This document shows positions 1 through 7,790 of a stretch of 11,920 nt of DNA, piece by piece. The position numbers and the translations under genes were made by a program. Below the pieces are notes generated by a model. The model had not been told where the DNA came from and ran no database searches. It saw only the letters and a program-made list of their open reading frames with translations. How positions within the stretch are numbered: position 1 is the first letter of the stretch; the number at the start of each line of letters is the position of its first letter. Source of the DNA: Clostridiales bacterium (GTDB taxonomy: Bacteria; Bacillota; Clostridia; Oscillospirales; CAG-272); the NCBI GenBank assembly GCA_003523225.1, contig DPGK01000024.1, positions 12,776-24,695 on the forward strand. The letters run 5' to 3'.

Positions 1-24
1 ACTTGTCGCGGCGACCGGGGGATT

Positions 25-165
25 TTACTGCATTGCTTTTTTAAGCTCAACGGAAGTCGGGGAATCGCCCAGCTCCCTGTATGTACGCCGGATTATATAC
101 GCGGCTATAAAGAAGGTCAGAATATCCGCCGCAGGGAAGGACGCTGCTGATTTTGGGTAAGGAAA
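25..165 (-). pseudogene. C-terminal remnant of a MATE-type efflux transporter
   Basis: Reading the minus strand in one frame down to a TAA at 25-27 gives about 45 residues without a stop. They include FPAADILTFFIAAYIIRRTY: a short hydrophobic segment with an A-D-I-L-T-F start, followed by a basic stretch and a polar tail ending KKAMQ. This resembles the last transmembrane helix and cytoplasmic tail of clostridial MATE-family multidrug transporters. The rest of such a protein (about 400 residues) should lie at higher coordinates, but that space holds a hairpin at 167-202 and an unrelated gene. I see no start codon or ribosome binding site for it. The family match comes from memory of the motif style and is inference. 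It could also be a chance reading. Confidence 0.4.
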
Positions 166-166
166 T

Positions 167-202
167 GCCCCGCACGGGACTGTAAAGCTCACCGTGCGGG
201 GC
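167..202 (-). terminator. Strong hairpin terminator after the solute-binding protein gene, possibly bidirectional
   Basis: GCCCCGCACGG at 167-177 pairs perfectly with CCGTGCGGGGC at 192-202 around a 14-base loop. It lies about 45 bases beyond the TAA of the minus-strand lipoprotein gene, so it can end that transcript. The T-rich run AGTTTTAT follows the plus-strand side, while the minus-strand side is followed by ATTTCC. The T-tract is therefore better for plus-strand transcription, and the hairpin may work in both directions. Confidence 0.7.
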
Positions 203-245
203 AGTTTTATGTTCAGTACAGAGTCCTTGGGGACACGGAAGTCAG

Positions 246-941
246 TTATTCAGAATCCTGAAGGCTGCGTATTGAGCCCTGAAGGCGCGTAAGGCTGTTG
301 GTCACCGACAGCTTGAGCGCTTTGAACTTTGACGCTGTGGTGTCGGTCTTGCCTGTAACTATCGTGCGCGGCGCCTGATGCACCGAGTTAAGAGACTTGG
401 TGTATATCACTCCGGCGTCGATGTATACGCTTTCGTATATCTTGTCAAGCATATCCCAGGAGGCGTTATCCTGCATATATCTTGACTTCAGCACCACATT
501 GTAATAAACCGGAACGACGTATACATAGCTGCTCCATGCCTTGTATTCAAGCACTGCGCCCAGCATCTGTGCGCGCTCGTCGTCAACGGGCTGGCAGATA
601 CCGAATGCCGTGAACTGGTCGTGAAGGAAGGTCTGATAGCCGTCCTGCTCCTCATCGAGCTTCGGCATCGGGATCACGCCGTATTTGTCCTTCATACTGC
701 GCAGATACTCGGTCTCGGAGGCGCAAAGGCGCAGAGTCGCGGTAGCGGCAAGTCCCTCGGAGAACATTTTGCTGACCGAATTCTGACGGTCGCTGTCGCC
801 GCCCGAGGTTACAATGTAGGAATTTGCATCGTAAAACAGTGCAATAACACGCTGCATGGTGTTTGAAAGCCGATCCACATCCACGGAATATTCAAACCAG
901 TTGTCAGCGTTCTTTGTAAGTATCGGATTCTTGCAGCTTGA
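246..941 (-). pseudogene. C-terminal part of the solute-binding lipoprotein, cut off by an in-frame TGA
   Basis: This stretch continues the reading frame of the lipoprotein gene at 942-1745 without any shift: 231 codons follow the TGA before TAA at 246-248. It includes the residues SSCKNPILTKNADNWF directly after the TGA. Further on it holds features typical of family-1-like solute-binding proteins: an NAYIVTSGGD segment, YGVIPMPKLDEEQDGYQ (the 'G-x-x-P-x-P-K' region) and a helical C-terminal lobe containing VVPVYYNVVLKSRYM. A GTG at 882-884 could start a 212-residue product, but there is no convincing ribosome binding site, and the product would have no signal peptide. The coding quality stays good to the end, so any inactivation is recent, or the TGA is a sequencing error or is read through. 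Confidence 0.75.
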
Positions 942-1745
942 TCAGTAAGGGTCTATGTAGGAAAGTGTGGAGGATACCAGTCCGACCGAATCCCCGTCGG
1001 TAACAGTTCCGCTGCTGTCTCTGTCAATGTAGAAATCCTTGCCAAGGCGTATCTGATAGTCAAGAGTCCATTTGCCCTCGTTGACCACGTCAAACAGCGA
1101 GCGCTCGCCCCTCGACTCAAGCAGGTCGCGGTTGAAGAAGGTCACGAACATAAGCCTGTAAAGCGCAAGAGAAGCAGCTCCGGTGCACATATACTGCCCT
1201 TTGCCTATCGACGCGACCTCATTGAAGCCCTGTGACCAGTACGGCGCGGAAAGATCAAGATTTTCAAGGTTATAAAGGTTGTAAAGTATACCTTCCCCGG
1301 TGTACATGATGGTCGAATAACAGCTGTTGGCAATGATGTCGTAAAGATGATCTCCCGTGCTGAGCGCATTTTTGACCTTTTCGGTAACCGCGTACTGGTT
1401 GCCTGTGATCTTTTCATTGCGGAGGGTTATTCCGAAGCGGTTTTCAATATCGTCGTTGCGTTTGCGGATAGCGGAGTGAAGCATATCGCCGTCATCCTCT
1501 TCAACCGATATCTCGTCGCGGACAAAGTCGGCGTCACGGCTGACAAATACGACCGTCTCACCGTTAAACACAAGATCCTTCGGCAGGGAGTTGGTGACGC
1601 CCTCGCTTTCGGGAGTCGCGGTCGTCTCAGCGAGCGGAGCCGTACTTGTGTTTTCATCACCCACATTACCCGTATTATCGGCACAGGAGGTAAGAGCGAA
1701 TAAAAGCATCAGCGCCGCAAGCAGCAGAGATATAAATTTCCTCAT
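942..1745 (-). CDS. Extracellular solute-binding lipoprotein (carbohydrate ABC type), N-terminal 267 residues before a premature TGA
   Basis: The start has a good ribosome binding site (AGGGAG, 9 bases upstream of ATG). The product begins with a lipoprotein signal peptide: M-R-K, a hydrophobic run, then the lipobox LTSC with the lipidated Cys at residue 21, followed by an acidic, Ser/Thr-rich linker to about residue 55. Beyond this are an NGETVVFVSRD strand and an alternating lobe typical of large clostridial sugar-binding proteins, which capture substrate outside the membrane for an ABC importer. The frame stops at TGA (942-944), although the family-like sequence continues in the same frame for 231 more codons; full length would be 499 residues. 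The 267-residue piece lacks most of the second lobe and would probably not bind substrate. No permease genes adjoin it. Substrate unknown. Confidence 0.75.
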   Translation of the reverse strand: MRKFISLLLAALMLLFALTSCADNTGNVGDENTSTAPLAETTATPESEGVTNSLPKDLVFNGETVVFVSRDADFVRDEISVEEDDGDMLHSAIRKRNDDIENRFGITLRNEKITGNQYAVTEKVKNALSTGDHLYDIIANSCYSTIMYTGEGILYNLYNLENLDLSAPYWSQGFNEVASIGKGQYMCTGAASLALYRLMFVTFFNRDLLESRGERSLFDVVNEGKWTLDYQIRLGKDFYIDRDSSGTVTDGDSVGLVSSTLSYIDPY

Positions 1746-1803
1746 GTCTTTTTTCTCCCTGTGATGTAAAGTTTTGTTGTCTGGAAAGTTTTACCCTATA
1801 GCT

Positions 1804-1832
1804 ATTATACTATATTACACGCATCAAATCAA
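1804..1832 (-). promoter_or_regulatory. Sigma-A promoter of the solute-binding lipoprotein gene
   Basis: On the minus strand TTGATT (1827-1832) and TATAAT (1804-1809) are separated by exactly 17 bases. The predicted start of transcription is near 1797, leaving a leader of about 50 bases. The octamer AAAACTTT occurs twice in that leader (complements at 1768-1775 and 1785-1792); its role is unknown. Confidence 0.75.
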
Positions 1833-2025
1833 CAACATTGCGAAATTTATTTGTGCAATCTGAAAAATTAAATTACACATATCCGGCGCGGCGTGTTATA
1901 TCGCAATTGCATTTTATTTACCAAATATCCCGTAGGTCGGAGGTGTGCAGCACATATAAACCTTTTTTAAAAGATCGAAGAAAGCTTTTTATCATTTAAC
2001 CGCCGGAAAAGTCATCACAATAGAT
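1833..2025. other. Gene-free AT-rich spacer
   Basis: This is most of the 340-base gap between the lipoprotein gene and the Nudix gene. Apart from the promoter and terminator at its two ends I see only AT-rich sequence, with no supported reading frame, RNA gene or clear repeat. Confidence 0.6.
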
Positions 2026-2067
2026 AAACCCCGTGCCGCCGCACATAAGTGCTCAGGCACGGGGTTT
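2026..2067 (-). terminator. Intrinsic terminator of the rimP-infB-Nudix operon
   Basis: AAACCCCGTGCC at 2026-2037 and GGCACGGGGTTT at 2056-2067 form a perfect 12-bp stem. A small inner hairpin (GCAC-ATAA-GTGC, 2041-2052) sits in its loop. On the minus strand the stem ends in TTT, followed by ATCTATTG. It lies about 20 bases after the stop codon of the last operon gene. Confidence 0.85.
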
Positions 2068-2085
2068 AATATTTCATAATTAAGC

Positions 2086-2505
2086 TCAGACTTCGGCAAG
2101 CTCGGGTGTCAGCATAGCGGCACGTAGAACGATGCGGTCATTCTCATGCACCAGATAACGCTCGGCGCGGTCAAGCCGCACCCACTCAACGTCGGCTATC
2201 TCCCCCTCACGCGCCGCAGTTTCTGCGCAGTCGGTGAAAGCGAGAAAATATACTACCTCTTTGCTTATTCCGGGCGCGGGATGGTAATTCACCGTTTTGC
2301 GGAATGCAGAAGTTATTTTTATACGCACCGAAGTCTCCTCAAAGACCTCGCGCTCGGCGGTCATAAGCTCCGTCTCTCCAACCTCTACATGCCCTTTAGG
2401 AAATGAGCGATTGCCGCCGCGCCGCTGGCGGATCATCAGAATATACGGTTTTCCGTCCTTGCCGCGGCGAACCACCAGCGCGCCGCAGGATTTTTCATGA
2501 ATCAT
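2086..2505 (-). CDS. Nudix hydrolase, diadenosine tetraphosphatase-like
   Basis: This 139-residue protein is a single Nudix domain. The Nudix box spans residues 38-60: G38, E44, R52-E53 and the metal-binding E56-E57. The usual Gly at position 59 is Ser (EETSV instead of EExGU). Around it, SCGALVVRR (6-14), FPKGHVEVGETE (35-46) and a segment with HPAPGISKEVVYFLAF (75-90) resemble the Ap4A hydrolase (bis(5'-nucleosyl)-tetraphosphatase) branch, which splits dinucleoside polyphosphates in the cytoplasm. The exact substrate cannot be fixed from sequence. Its ATG lies 3 bases after the infB stop codon, so it is very probably translated from the same mRNA, perhaps by coupling, because its own ribosome binding site is weak. 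A terminator follows directly. Confidence 0.9.
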   Translation of the reverse strand: MIHEKSCGALVVRRGKDGKPYILMIRQRRGGNRSFPKGHVEVGETELMTAEREVFEETSVRIKITSAFRKTVNYHPAPGISKEVVYFLAFTDCAETAAREGEIADVEWVRLDRAERYLVHENDRIVLRAAMLTPELAEV

Positions 2506-2508
2506 GAC

Positions 2509-5205
2509 TCAGTCCGGCTTTACTTCTTCCATTATATATGCTTCGAGCACATCTCCCGTCTTGAGGTCGTTGAACTTTTCAAGACCGATTCCGCACTCAT
2601 AACCCTGTGCAACCTCACGCACGTCGTCCTTGAAGCGGCGCAGAGACGAAATTTTGTCCTCGAACACCACCACGCCGTCTCTGACCACACGGATGAGGGC
2701 AGAACGGAGTATCTTGCCGTCCTGTACATAGGAACCGGCGATAAATCCGACGTTCGGAACGTGTATGACCTGTCTGACCTCCGCGTGACCGAGCAGATTC
2801 TCGCGGTATTTGGGAGCCAGCATTCCTTTCATAGCCGCAGTGATCTCGTCGATGCACTCGTAAATTACGCGGTAGGTGCGTATATCAACGCCCTGACGCT
2901 CGGCGGAATCAAGCGCCGACTTGTCGGGGCGGACGTTGAAGCCGACAATGATAGCATTCGACGCCGCGGCAAACATAACATCTCCCTCGGTGATACCACC
3001 GGCGGCGGAATGGATGACCCTGACCTTGACCTCGTCGTTTGAGATCTTTTCAAGCGACTGCTTTACTGCCTCGGCGGAGCCGCCCACGTCTGCCTTGACG
3101 ATGATGTTAAGCTCCTTGACACCCTCAGAGATCTGAGCAAACAGATCGTTGAGGTTCGCGCGGGTATTCGCCTTGAAGGTATCCTCTTTAGCCTGCGCGC
3201 GGCGGCGGTCGGCAAGCTCACGCGCCATTCTCTCGTTTTCAACGGCGTTGAACTCATCTCCGGCTGCCGGAAGATCGGCAAGACCTGTGATCTCGACCGG
3301 CATTGAAGGCGTTGCCGCCTTTACGCTGCGTCCGGCGTAGTCGGTCATGGCTCTGACACGACCCACCGAAGTACCGGCTATGACGATATCCCCGCTGTGG
3401 AGTGTTCCGTTCTGAACCAGCACCGTGGCGACAGGTCCGCGTCCCTTGTCGAGCTTGGACTCGATTATCACGCCCTTGGCGCGGCGGTTGGGGTTTGCCT
3501 TGTATTCCTTGACGTCGGCAACCAGCAGTATATCCTCAAGCAGGTCGTCTATACCGGTGCGCTTGAGCGCCGAGACCGGAACGCACATGACGTCGCCGCC
3601 CCATTCCTCCGGAACAAGGTCGTACTTTGTCAGCTCCTGCTTGATGCCGTCGGGATTTGCTCCCGGCTTATCCATTTTGTTTATAGCGACGATGATCTCG
3701 ACCCCCGCCGCCTTGGCGTGGTTGATAGCCTCGACCGTCTGGGGCATGATACCGTCGTCGGCGGCGACGACAAGGATAGCAATATCGGTAGCCATTGCGC
3801 CGCGTGCGCGCATGGCTGTGAATGCCTCGTGACCCGGGGTGTCAAGGAAGGTGATGTCCCTTCCCTTGATCCTGACGCGGTAAGCACCGATGTGCTGGGT
3901 GATACCGCCCGCCTCGCCTGCGGTGACATGCGTGTTGCGTATCGCGTCAAGCAAAGAGGTCTTGCCGTGGTCAACGTGACCCATGACGCAGACGACCGGC
4001 GCACGCTCGACCAGATCTTCGGCGCGATCCTCGCTGTCGTCGAAAAGTCTGTCCTCGATGGTGGTCACGACCTCGCGCGTGACCTCTGCCCCCAGTTCAT
4101 CGGCTACAAGAGCGGCGGTGTCAAAATCGACCACCTGATTGACTGTCGCCATAACGCCCATCATCATAAGGCGCTTTATCACCTCGGCAGCCGTTACCTT
4201 AAGACGTGAGGCAAGCTCTCCGACGGTTATTTCATCCGGGATAGTCGCGTGTACGGGCTGCTTCTTTATCGGCTGTGCCGGAGCTGCGGGTGCGCCGCGG
4301 CGGTTGTTCTGACGGCGGTCGCGTCCCTGCGGCTGGTTCTGAGCCTTCTGTCCGCCCCTTTGCGCGCCGCGCTGAGCGCCCTGATTGCCCTGCGCCGAGC
4401 GTTGACCGGAGGGTGAGCGCTGTGAGCGTCCCGTTCCCTGCTCCGCTGAGGCAGCCGGCTGCTTTTTGACCTTCTGCGAGCCGCCCTTGATATCCTTTAC
4501 GGTGTCGGGAACAAAGCTGTCAAGCCTGTCGTCGTATTTTGAAAGATCGACCGCCGACGCACCCGTGCCGCGGGTATCGACCACGCGGGTCCCGGCATTC
4601 TTGTTTACCGTTACCGTTTCGCGCGCGCCGCCGGACTGAGCCGAGCCTATGGCAAGGCCGGGCTGCACCTTCTGCTGCTTCTGCCCCTTCTGCTCCTGCG
4701 CACGGTCGTTGTTCTTTTTCTGCTGCTGTGTATTGACCTTCTCTGCCTTCTTAAGACGGTCCTCAAAGCGTTCGCCTGCACTGCGGGCAAGATTTGCCTG
4801 TCCGCCGCCGGTGACGGTCTTCTTGGGCTTTTTGTTCTCCCCCGGCTTCGGCTGTGCGGCAGGCTTTTCCGGAGCGGGCTTTTCCGTGGCGTTTTTCGGC
4901 TCCGCCGCTTTCGCGGGAGCGGACACCTCTGCCGGCTGCTGCGGCTTTTCGGGCTTCGGCTGCTCGGGAGCTGCCGCGGGCTTAAGTGAAGGAATATAAG
5001 TCACGCCGTCGATATAATCCTCTATATTTTTGATTTGATTGTCACGGGTCAGCTTTTCAAGTATCAGGTCAAGCTCGAAGGGCTCAAGCGCCTTCTGCGT
5101 CTTGACCTCGATTCCTGCCTCGGCAAAAATGTCGGTAACCTCCTTTGCCTTAAGACCCAGATCCTTTGCCAGTTGATTTACCTTTACCTGTGCAACTGCT
5201 GCCAT
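2509..5205 (-). CDS. infB: Translation initiation factor IF-2
   Basis: This GTPase places formyl-methionyl initiator tRNA on the 30S subunit and promotes 50S joining. A first IF2_N domain lies at about residues 6-52. A long, charged, low-complexity linker rich in Lys, Gln, Pro, Ala and Gly follows (about 75-318), then a second IF2_N domain (about 323-378). The G domain carries G1 GHVDHGKT (409-416), the GGITQHIG switch (433-440), G3 DTPGH (455-459), G4 NKMD (509-512) and G5 SAL (545-547). Domain II, a linker helix and the C1 and C2 domains (the tRNA-binding end) follow. Its 898 residues are normal for the large, linker-bearing clostridial form. The ribosome binding site AAGGAGG lies 10 bases before ATG. 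The gene is preceded by ylxQ (26-base gap) and followed by the Nudix gene (3 bases). The stop codon is TGA. Confidence 0.99.
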   Translation of the reverse strand: MAAVAQVKVNQLAKDLGLKAKEVTDIFAEAGIEVKTQKALEPFELDLILEKLTRDNQIKNIEDYIDGVTYIPSLKPAAAPEQPKPEKPQQPAEVSAPAKAAEPKNATEKPAPEKPAAQPKPGENKKPKKTVTGGGQANLARSAGERFEDRLKKAEKVNTQQQKKNNDRAQEQKGQKQQKVQPGLAIGSAQSGGARETVTVNKNAGTRVVDTRGTGASAVDLSKYDDRLDSFVPDTVKDIKGGSQKVKKQPAASAEQGTGRSQRSPSGQRSAQGNQGAQRGAQRGGQKAQNQPQGRDRRQNNRRGAPAAPAQPIKKQPVHATIPDEITVGELASRLKVTAAEVIKRLMMMGVMATVNQVVDFDTAALVADELGAEVTREVVTTIEDRLFDDSEDRAEDLVERAPVVCVMGHVDHGKTSLLDAIRNTHVTAGEAGGITQHIGAYRVRIKGRDITFLDTPGHEAFTAMRARGAMATDIAILVVAADDGIMPQTVEAINHAKAAGVEIIVAINKMDKPGANPDGIKQELTKYDLVPEEWGGDVMCVPVSALKRTGIDDLLEDILLVADVKEYKANPNRRAKGVIIESKLDKGRGPVATVLVQNGTLHSGDIVIAGTSVGRVRAMTDYAGRSVKAATPSMPVEITGLADLPAAGDEFNAVENERMARELADRRRAQAKEDTFKANTRANLNDLFAQISEGVKELNIIVKADVGGSAEAVKQSLEKISNDEVKVRVIHSAAGGITEGDVMFAAASNAIIVGFNVRPDKSALDSAERQGVDIRTYRVIYECIDEITAAMKGMLAPKYRENLLGHAEVRQVIHVPNVGFIAGSYVQDGKILRSALIRVVRDGVVVFEDKISSLRRFKDDVREVAQGYECGIGLEKFNDLKTGDVLEAYIMEEVKPD

Positions 5206-5231
5206 ATTCCATCATCCTCCTTGGGGTTTTA

Positions 5232-5699
5232 TCAGATACCGAGCGGGAGCGCCGCTTTCTCTATCATCCTGACCATTGATGCGTCGGTGATACCCACCGC
5301 CGCCGTTACGCCGCCGCGACCTGTCGCCGCCGCAAGCTGTTCTCCCGTTGCCGGAAGCAACATAAGCCTTACGCCATAGTATGAACATCTGTCACGCAGG
5401 CGCTTTGCCGTATTCTGCGAGTTGTCGCTCGCCGCAAGCACAAGCAGTACGCCGCCGGATTTAAGCGCGTCGCACACCATATCGGTGCCGCGCACCAGCA
5501 TGCGCGCACGCGCGCACAGCCCGACGTCGCCGAGAAGCCGTGCCGCCGCACCTGAATATCCGGGACTGCCCGGCTCAAAGGGAGGCGCGCTCCCCTGCGT
5601 TTCATTTGTTTTTTCCTTCATATGCGCCGCGCCGTCCCCACGGGCGCCGCCGCGCGTAATATCCATAGCTGCCGCTTGGGCATCGGATCTTTTTTGCAT
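5232..5699 (-). CDS. ylxQ: L7Ae-family RNA-binding protein YlxQ, with an N-terminal extension
   Basis: Residues from about 50 to 150 form an L7Ae/L30e/S12e/Gadd45-type fold. The GLCARARMLVRGTD segment (60-73), LVLAASDNSQNTAKRL (86-101, containing the D-x-S-x-N-T signature), CSYYGV (105-110) and VGITDASMVRMI (135-146) match the YlxQ pattern. Family members bind K-turn RNA; the exact role of YlxQ is not settled. Homologues are usually about 100 residues. Here a Gly/Ala/Ser/Pro-rich, probably disordered stretch of about 50 residues precedes the domain. Alternative starts are Met12 and Met27 (5619-5621). A stop codon upstream in the same frame excludes a longer form. AGAGGA lies rather far (about 14 bases) from the first ATG, so the true start is uncertain. 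It sits between ylxR and infB, the usual place. Confidence 0.85.
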   Translation of the reverse strand: MQKRSDAQAAAMDITRGGARGDGAAHMKEKTNETQGSAPPFEPGSPGYSGAAARLLGDVGLCARARMLVRGTDMVCDALKSGGVLLVLAASDNSQNTAKRLRDRCSYYGVRLMLLPATGEQLAAATGRGGVTAAVGITDASMVRMIEKAALPLGI

Positions 5700-5783
5700 A
5701 CTTTGCTCTGTATCCTCTGATTAACTGATTTTTAAGCTGTACGAACCCCGCAGGGCGCTGACCAAGGCAATAAGCACAGAGCC

Positions 5784-6074
5784 TTACTTTGCTTCAAGCT
5801 CTCCTTCAAGCGCCGCCCACACCTCGTCGGGTATCTCACAGCCGAGATTCTGCTCGGCGCGGTGAGACTTCCTTACCCTCCGCAGACACGCCGCCGAGGG
5901 GCAGATGTAAGCGCCCCTGCCCGGTTTTTTCCCGGTAGAGTCAAGGGATATGGCGCCGTCGGGGCTTCTGACTATCCTTATCAGCTCCGGCTTCGGGCGG
6001 TGTTCGCCGCAGCCAAGACACTGCCTCTCGGGTATCTTTCTTACCTTGGGCAGCTGACTCATGTTCTTTCCCAT
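5784..6074 (-). CDS. ylxR: YlxR (RnpM) family RNA-binding protein
   Basis: The protein has 96 residues, or 92 if it starts at the second Met (6060-6062). The second start has the better ribosome binding site (GGGAAAG, about 3 bases upstream). The DUF448/YlxR signature is clear: R-K-I-P-E-R-Q-C-L-G-C (12-22), KPELIRIVR (28-36), then GRGAYIC (52-58) and a basic helix ending at about residue 70. Cysteines at 19, 22, 58 and 63 are conserved in many relatives. In Bacillus subtilis the homologue modulates RNase P. It lies 28 bases after nusA and 84 bases before ylxQ, the standard arrangement in Firmicutes. Confidence 0.93.
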   Translation of the reverse strand: MGKNMSQLPKVRKIPERQCLGCGEHRPKPELIRIVRSPDGAISLDSTGKKPGRGAYICPSAACLRRVRKSHRAEQNLGCEIPDEVWAALEGELEAK

Positions 6075-6102
6075 TTTCCGTACCGCAGGACCGTACCGCG
6101 GC

Positions 6103-7128
6103 TTACTCGGTCTTTATATCTATCTTGCAGCCGGTAAGACGCGCCGCAAGACGCGCGTTCTGTCCCTCTCTGCCGATGGCAAGGGAAAGCTGGTCGGGCT
6201 TTACAACGACGTGCGCCGAGCGCTCGGCGGTCATTTCCACGCTCTCGACCGAAGCCGGAGAAAGGGCGGAGGAAATATACTCCTCCGGATTTTCGCTGAA
6301 TCTTACAATGTCTATCTTCTCGCCGCCAAGCTCCGAGCAGATGGAATTGATCCTCATTCCGTGATTGCCTATGCAGGCGCCGACGGGATCGACCTCCTCG
6401 TCGCGCGACATAACGGCGAGCTTTGTGCGCGAGCCTGCCTCGCGGGCAATGCCCTTGATTATCACGGTGCCGTCCCCTATCTCCGGGACCTCAAGCTCAA
6501 ACATACGGCAGACAAAGCCGGGATGCACCCTTGAAAGAGTGACCAGCGGTCCGCGCGCCTCGCGGTTGACCTCAAGCACGTAGACCTTTACCTTCTGACC
6601 TATTGTAAAGTGTTCGCCCGGTATCTGCTCCGACGCGGCAAGCACCGCGTATCCGTTGCCGGTGTCTATAAGTATGTTTCCGGTCTCGGAATCTATCTTC
6701 GACACGGTAGCGGTGATTATCTCCTCGCGCTTTTTCTCGTATGCGTCCTGTGCGATCTTGCGCTCCGCCTCGCGGATGCCCTGAATTATGACCGATTTGG
6801 CAGCGCCTGCCGAAAGGCGGCGGAAGTTTTTGGTCTTGACCTCAAATTCAAGCACCTTGCCTACCGTCGCGCGCTTGTTTATCTCGCGTGCCTCCTCAAG
6901 GGAAAGCTGGGTCTCGGGATTGTCTACCTCGGCGACGACTTCCTTCTGCTGATAGACCTTGACGTCCTTTTTTGCCTCGTCTATCACAACACGCACGTTG
7001 GTGTTGTTGCCGTACTCCTTTTTGTATGCCGCAATAAGTGCCGCTTCGATCTTTTCGAGCATGTAATCCTTTGGTATGCCCTTTTCCTTTTCAAGCAGGT
7101 CAAGAGCGGCGAAAAATTCTGTGTTCAT
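6103..7128 (-). CDS. nusA: Transcription termination/antitermination factor NusA
   Basis: NusA binds RNA polymerase and nascent RNA and tunes pausing, termination and antitermination. The 341-residue product has the RNA-polymerase-binding N-terminal domain (1 to about 125), an S1 domain (about 133-200), KH1 with the hallmark DPVGACIGNHGMRI (247-260) and KH2 with SLAIGREGQNARLAARLTG (315-333), ending just after it. The acidic C-terminal repeats of proteobacterial NusA are absent, as expected for Gram-positives. KH1 has G-N-H-G where many relatives have G-x-K/R-G, a mild variation. The ribosome binding site AAAGGA lies about 8 bases before ATG. rimP is 94 bases upstream and ylxR 28 bases downstream. 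The stop is TAA. Confidence 0.98.
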   Translation of the reverse strand: MNTEFFAALDLLEKEKGIPKDYMLEKIEAALIAAYKKEYGNNTNVRVVIDEAKKDVKVYQQKEVVAEVDNPETQLSLEEAREINKRATVGKVLEFEVKTKNFRRLSAGAAKSVIIQGIREAERKIAQDAYEKKREEIITATVSKIDSETGNILIDTGNGYAVLAASEQIPGEHFTIGQKVKVYVLEVNREARGPLVTLSRVHPGFVCRMFELEVPEIGDGTVIIKGIAREAGSRTKLAVMSRDEEVDPVGACIGNHGMRINSICSELGGEKIDIVRFSENPEEYISSALSPASVESVEMTAERSAHVVVKPDQLSLAIGREGQNARLAARLTGCKIDIKTE

Positions 7129-7222
7129 TTTGATTTTTCCTTTCGCTTGTCCCGCGCGTTCCGCACGGCGCGCAATTGCTTCTTAAAATGTATTGTTGGT
7201 GATCTTCTGTTTTGCTGCGGCG

Positions 7223-7705
7223 TCAGTCGCCAAAGCTGTAAAGTGTCTTCATTTTGGATATCGCGTCAAGCGGAAGCTCTGCAGGCTCTGCCCCCTCGCA
7301 CTCACGAAGAAGCACTCCGCCGCCTTCCGAAAGCCCCTCGATGACCCCGGTGAATACTCGCCTGCCGTCCCGTGGAGCGTAAAGCCGCGCCTCAGCCCGC
7401 TGACCGACGCACGCTTCAACGTGACGCGGCAATGTGATGTCGCGTTCGATGCCGGGGGATGAGACCTCAAGGTAGTAGGAAATATCTATGGGATCAGCCT
7501 CGTCAAGCACCGGGTCAACGGCGCGATGCACACGCTCGCAGTCGTCAATGCCGACGCCGTCCTCGGCGTCAATGGTTATCCGGAGGATATGTTTTGAGCC
7601 TTCCTTGACAAAATCCACATCCCAGATATCGCATCCGGCGGCATTTACGACAGGCAGAAGCAGCTCGTACACTCTTCCCGACACTCCGCCAAGCTCCTTT
7701 TTCAT
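7223..7705 (-). CDS. rimP: Ribosome maturation factor RimP
   Basis: RimP assists late 30S subunit assembly. I place the start at the ATG at 7703-7705, giving 160 residues, because AAAGGAG lies about 10 bases upstream. An earlier in-frame ATG at 7760-7762 would add 19 residues, has no ribosome binding site and falls inside a leader hairpin. The N-terminal alpha/beta domain runs to about residue 90 and contains CDIWDVDF (25-32), LRITIDAEDGVGIDDCERV (41-59) and the family hallmark LEVSSPGIERDI (79-90). A C-terminal SH3-like beta barrel follows (about 95-155). It is the first gene of the operon, behind the promoter at 7791-7819. Confidence 0.95.
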   Translation of the reverse strand: MKKELGGVSGRVYELLLPVVNAAGCDIWDVDFVKEGSKHILRITIDAEDGVGIDDCERVHRAVDPVLDEADPIDISYYLEVSSPGIERDITLPRHVEACVGQRAEARLYAPRDGRRVFTGVIEGLSEGGGVLLRECEGAEPAELPLDAISKMKTLYSFGD

Positions 7706-7743
7706 CCGACAGATCTCCTTTCTCCGCAATGCCTCATTAAATA

Positions 7744-7765
7744 AGAGTGGACGCAAGCCCACTCT
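7744..7765 (-). promoter_or_regulatory. Hairpin in the rimP operon leader
   Basis: AGAGTGG (7744-7750) and CCACTCT (7759-7765) form a perfect 7-bp stem with an 8-base loop. On the transcript it is followed by UUAUUUAAU. It starts about 20 bases after the predicted transcription start and ends about 40 bases before the chosen rimP ATG. The shape resembles a weak attenuator. A regulatory role, for example feedback by NusA, is inference only. Confidence 0.45.
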
Positions 7766-7790
7766 CCATTACACATTATACTCTATAATG

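Noticed and set aside
1..24. GTCGCGGCGAC palindrome at the left edge
   Set aside because: Too short (5 bp arms) and cut by the window edge to interpret as a terminator or site.
895..944. Selenocysteine at the in-frame TGA (it would give a U-S-S-C redox-like motif)
   Set aside because: No stable bacterial SECIS-like stem-loop is visible just after the TGA, and the protein is a solute-binding lipoprotein with no reason for a redox centre.
2509..2511. Alternative genetic code with TGA read as Trp or Gly
   Set aside because: infB and glyA end at TGA at their expected family lengths, and Trp is written TGG throughout.
3397..4209. 270-codon open frame on the plus strand
   Set aside because: It lies opposite the IF-2 GTPase domain, has no recognisable domain and is explained by the GC-rich codon use of infB.
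6610..7344. 244-codon open frame on the plus strand
   Set aside because: It runs across nusA and the end of rimP in antisense and has no family features; its Leu/Val-rich look comes from complementing Lys/Glu-rich NusA.
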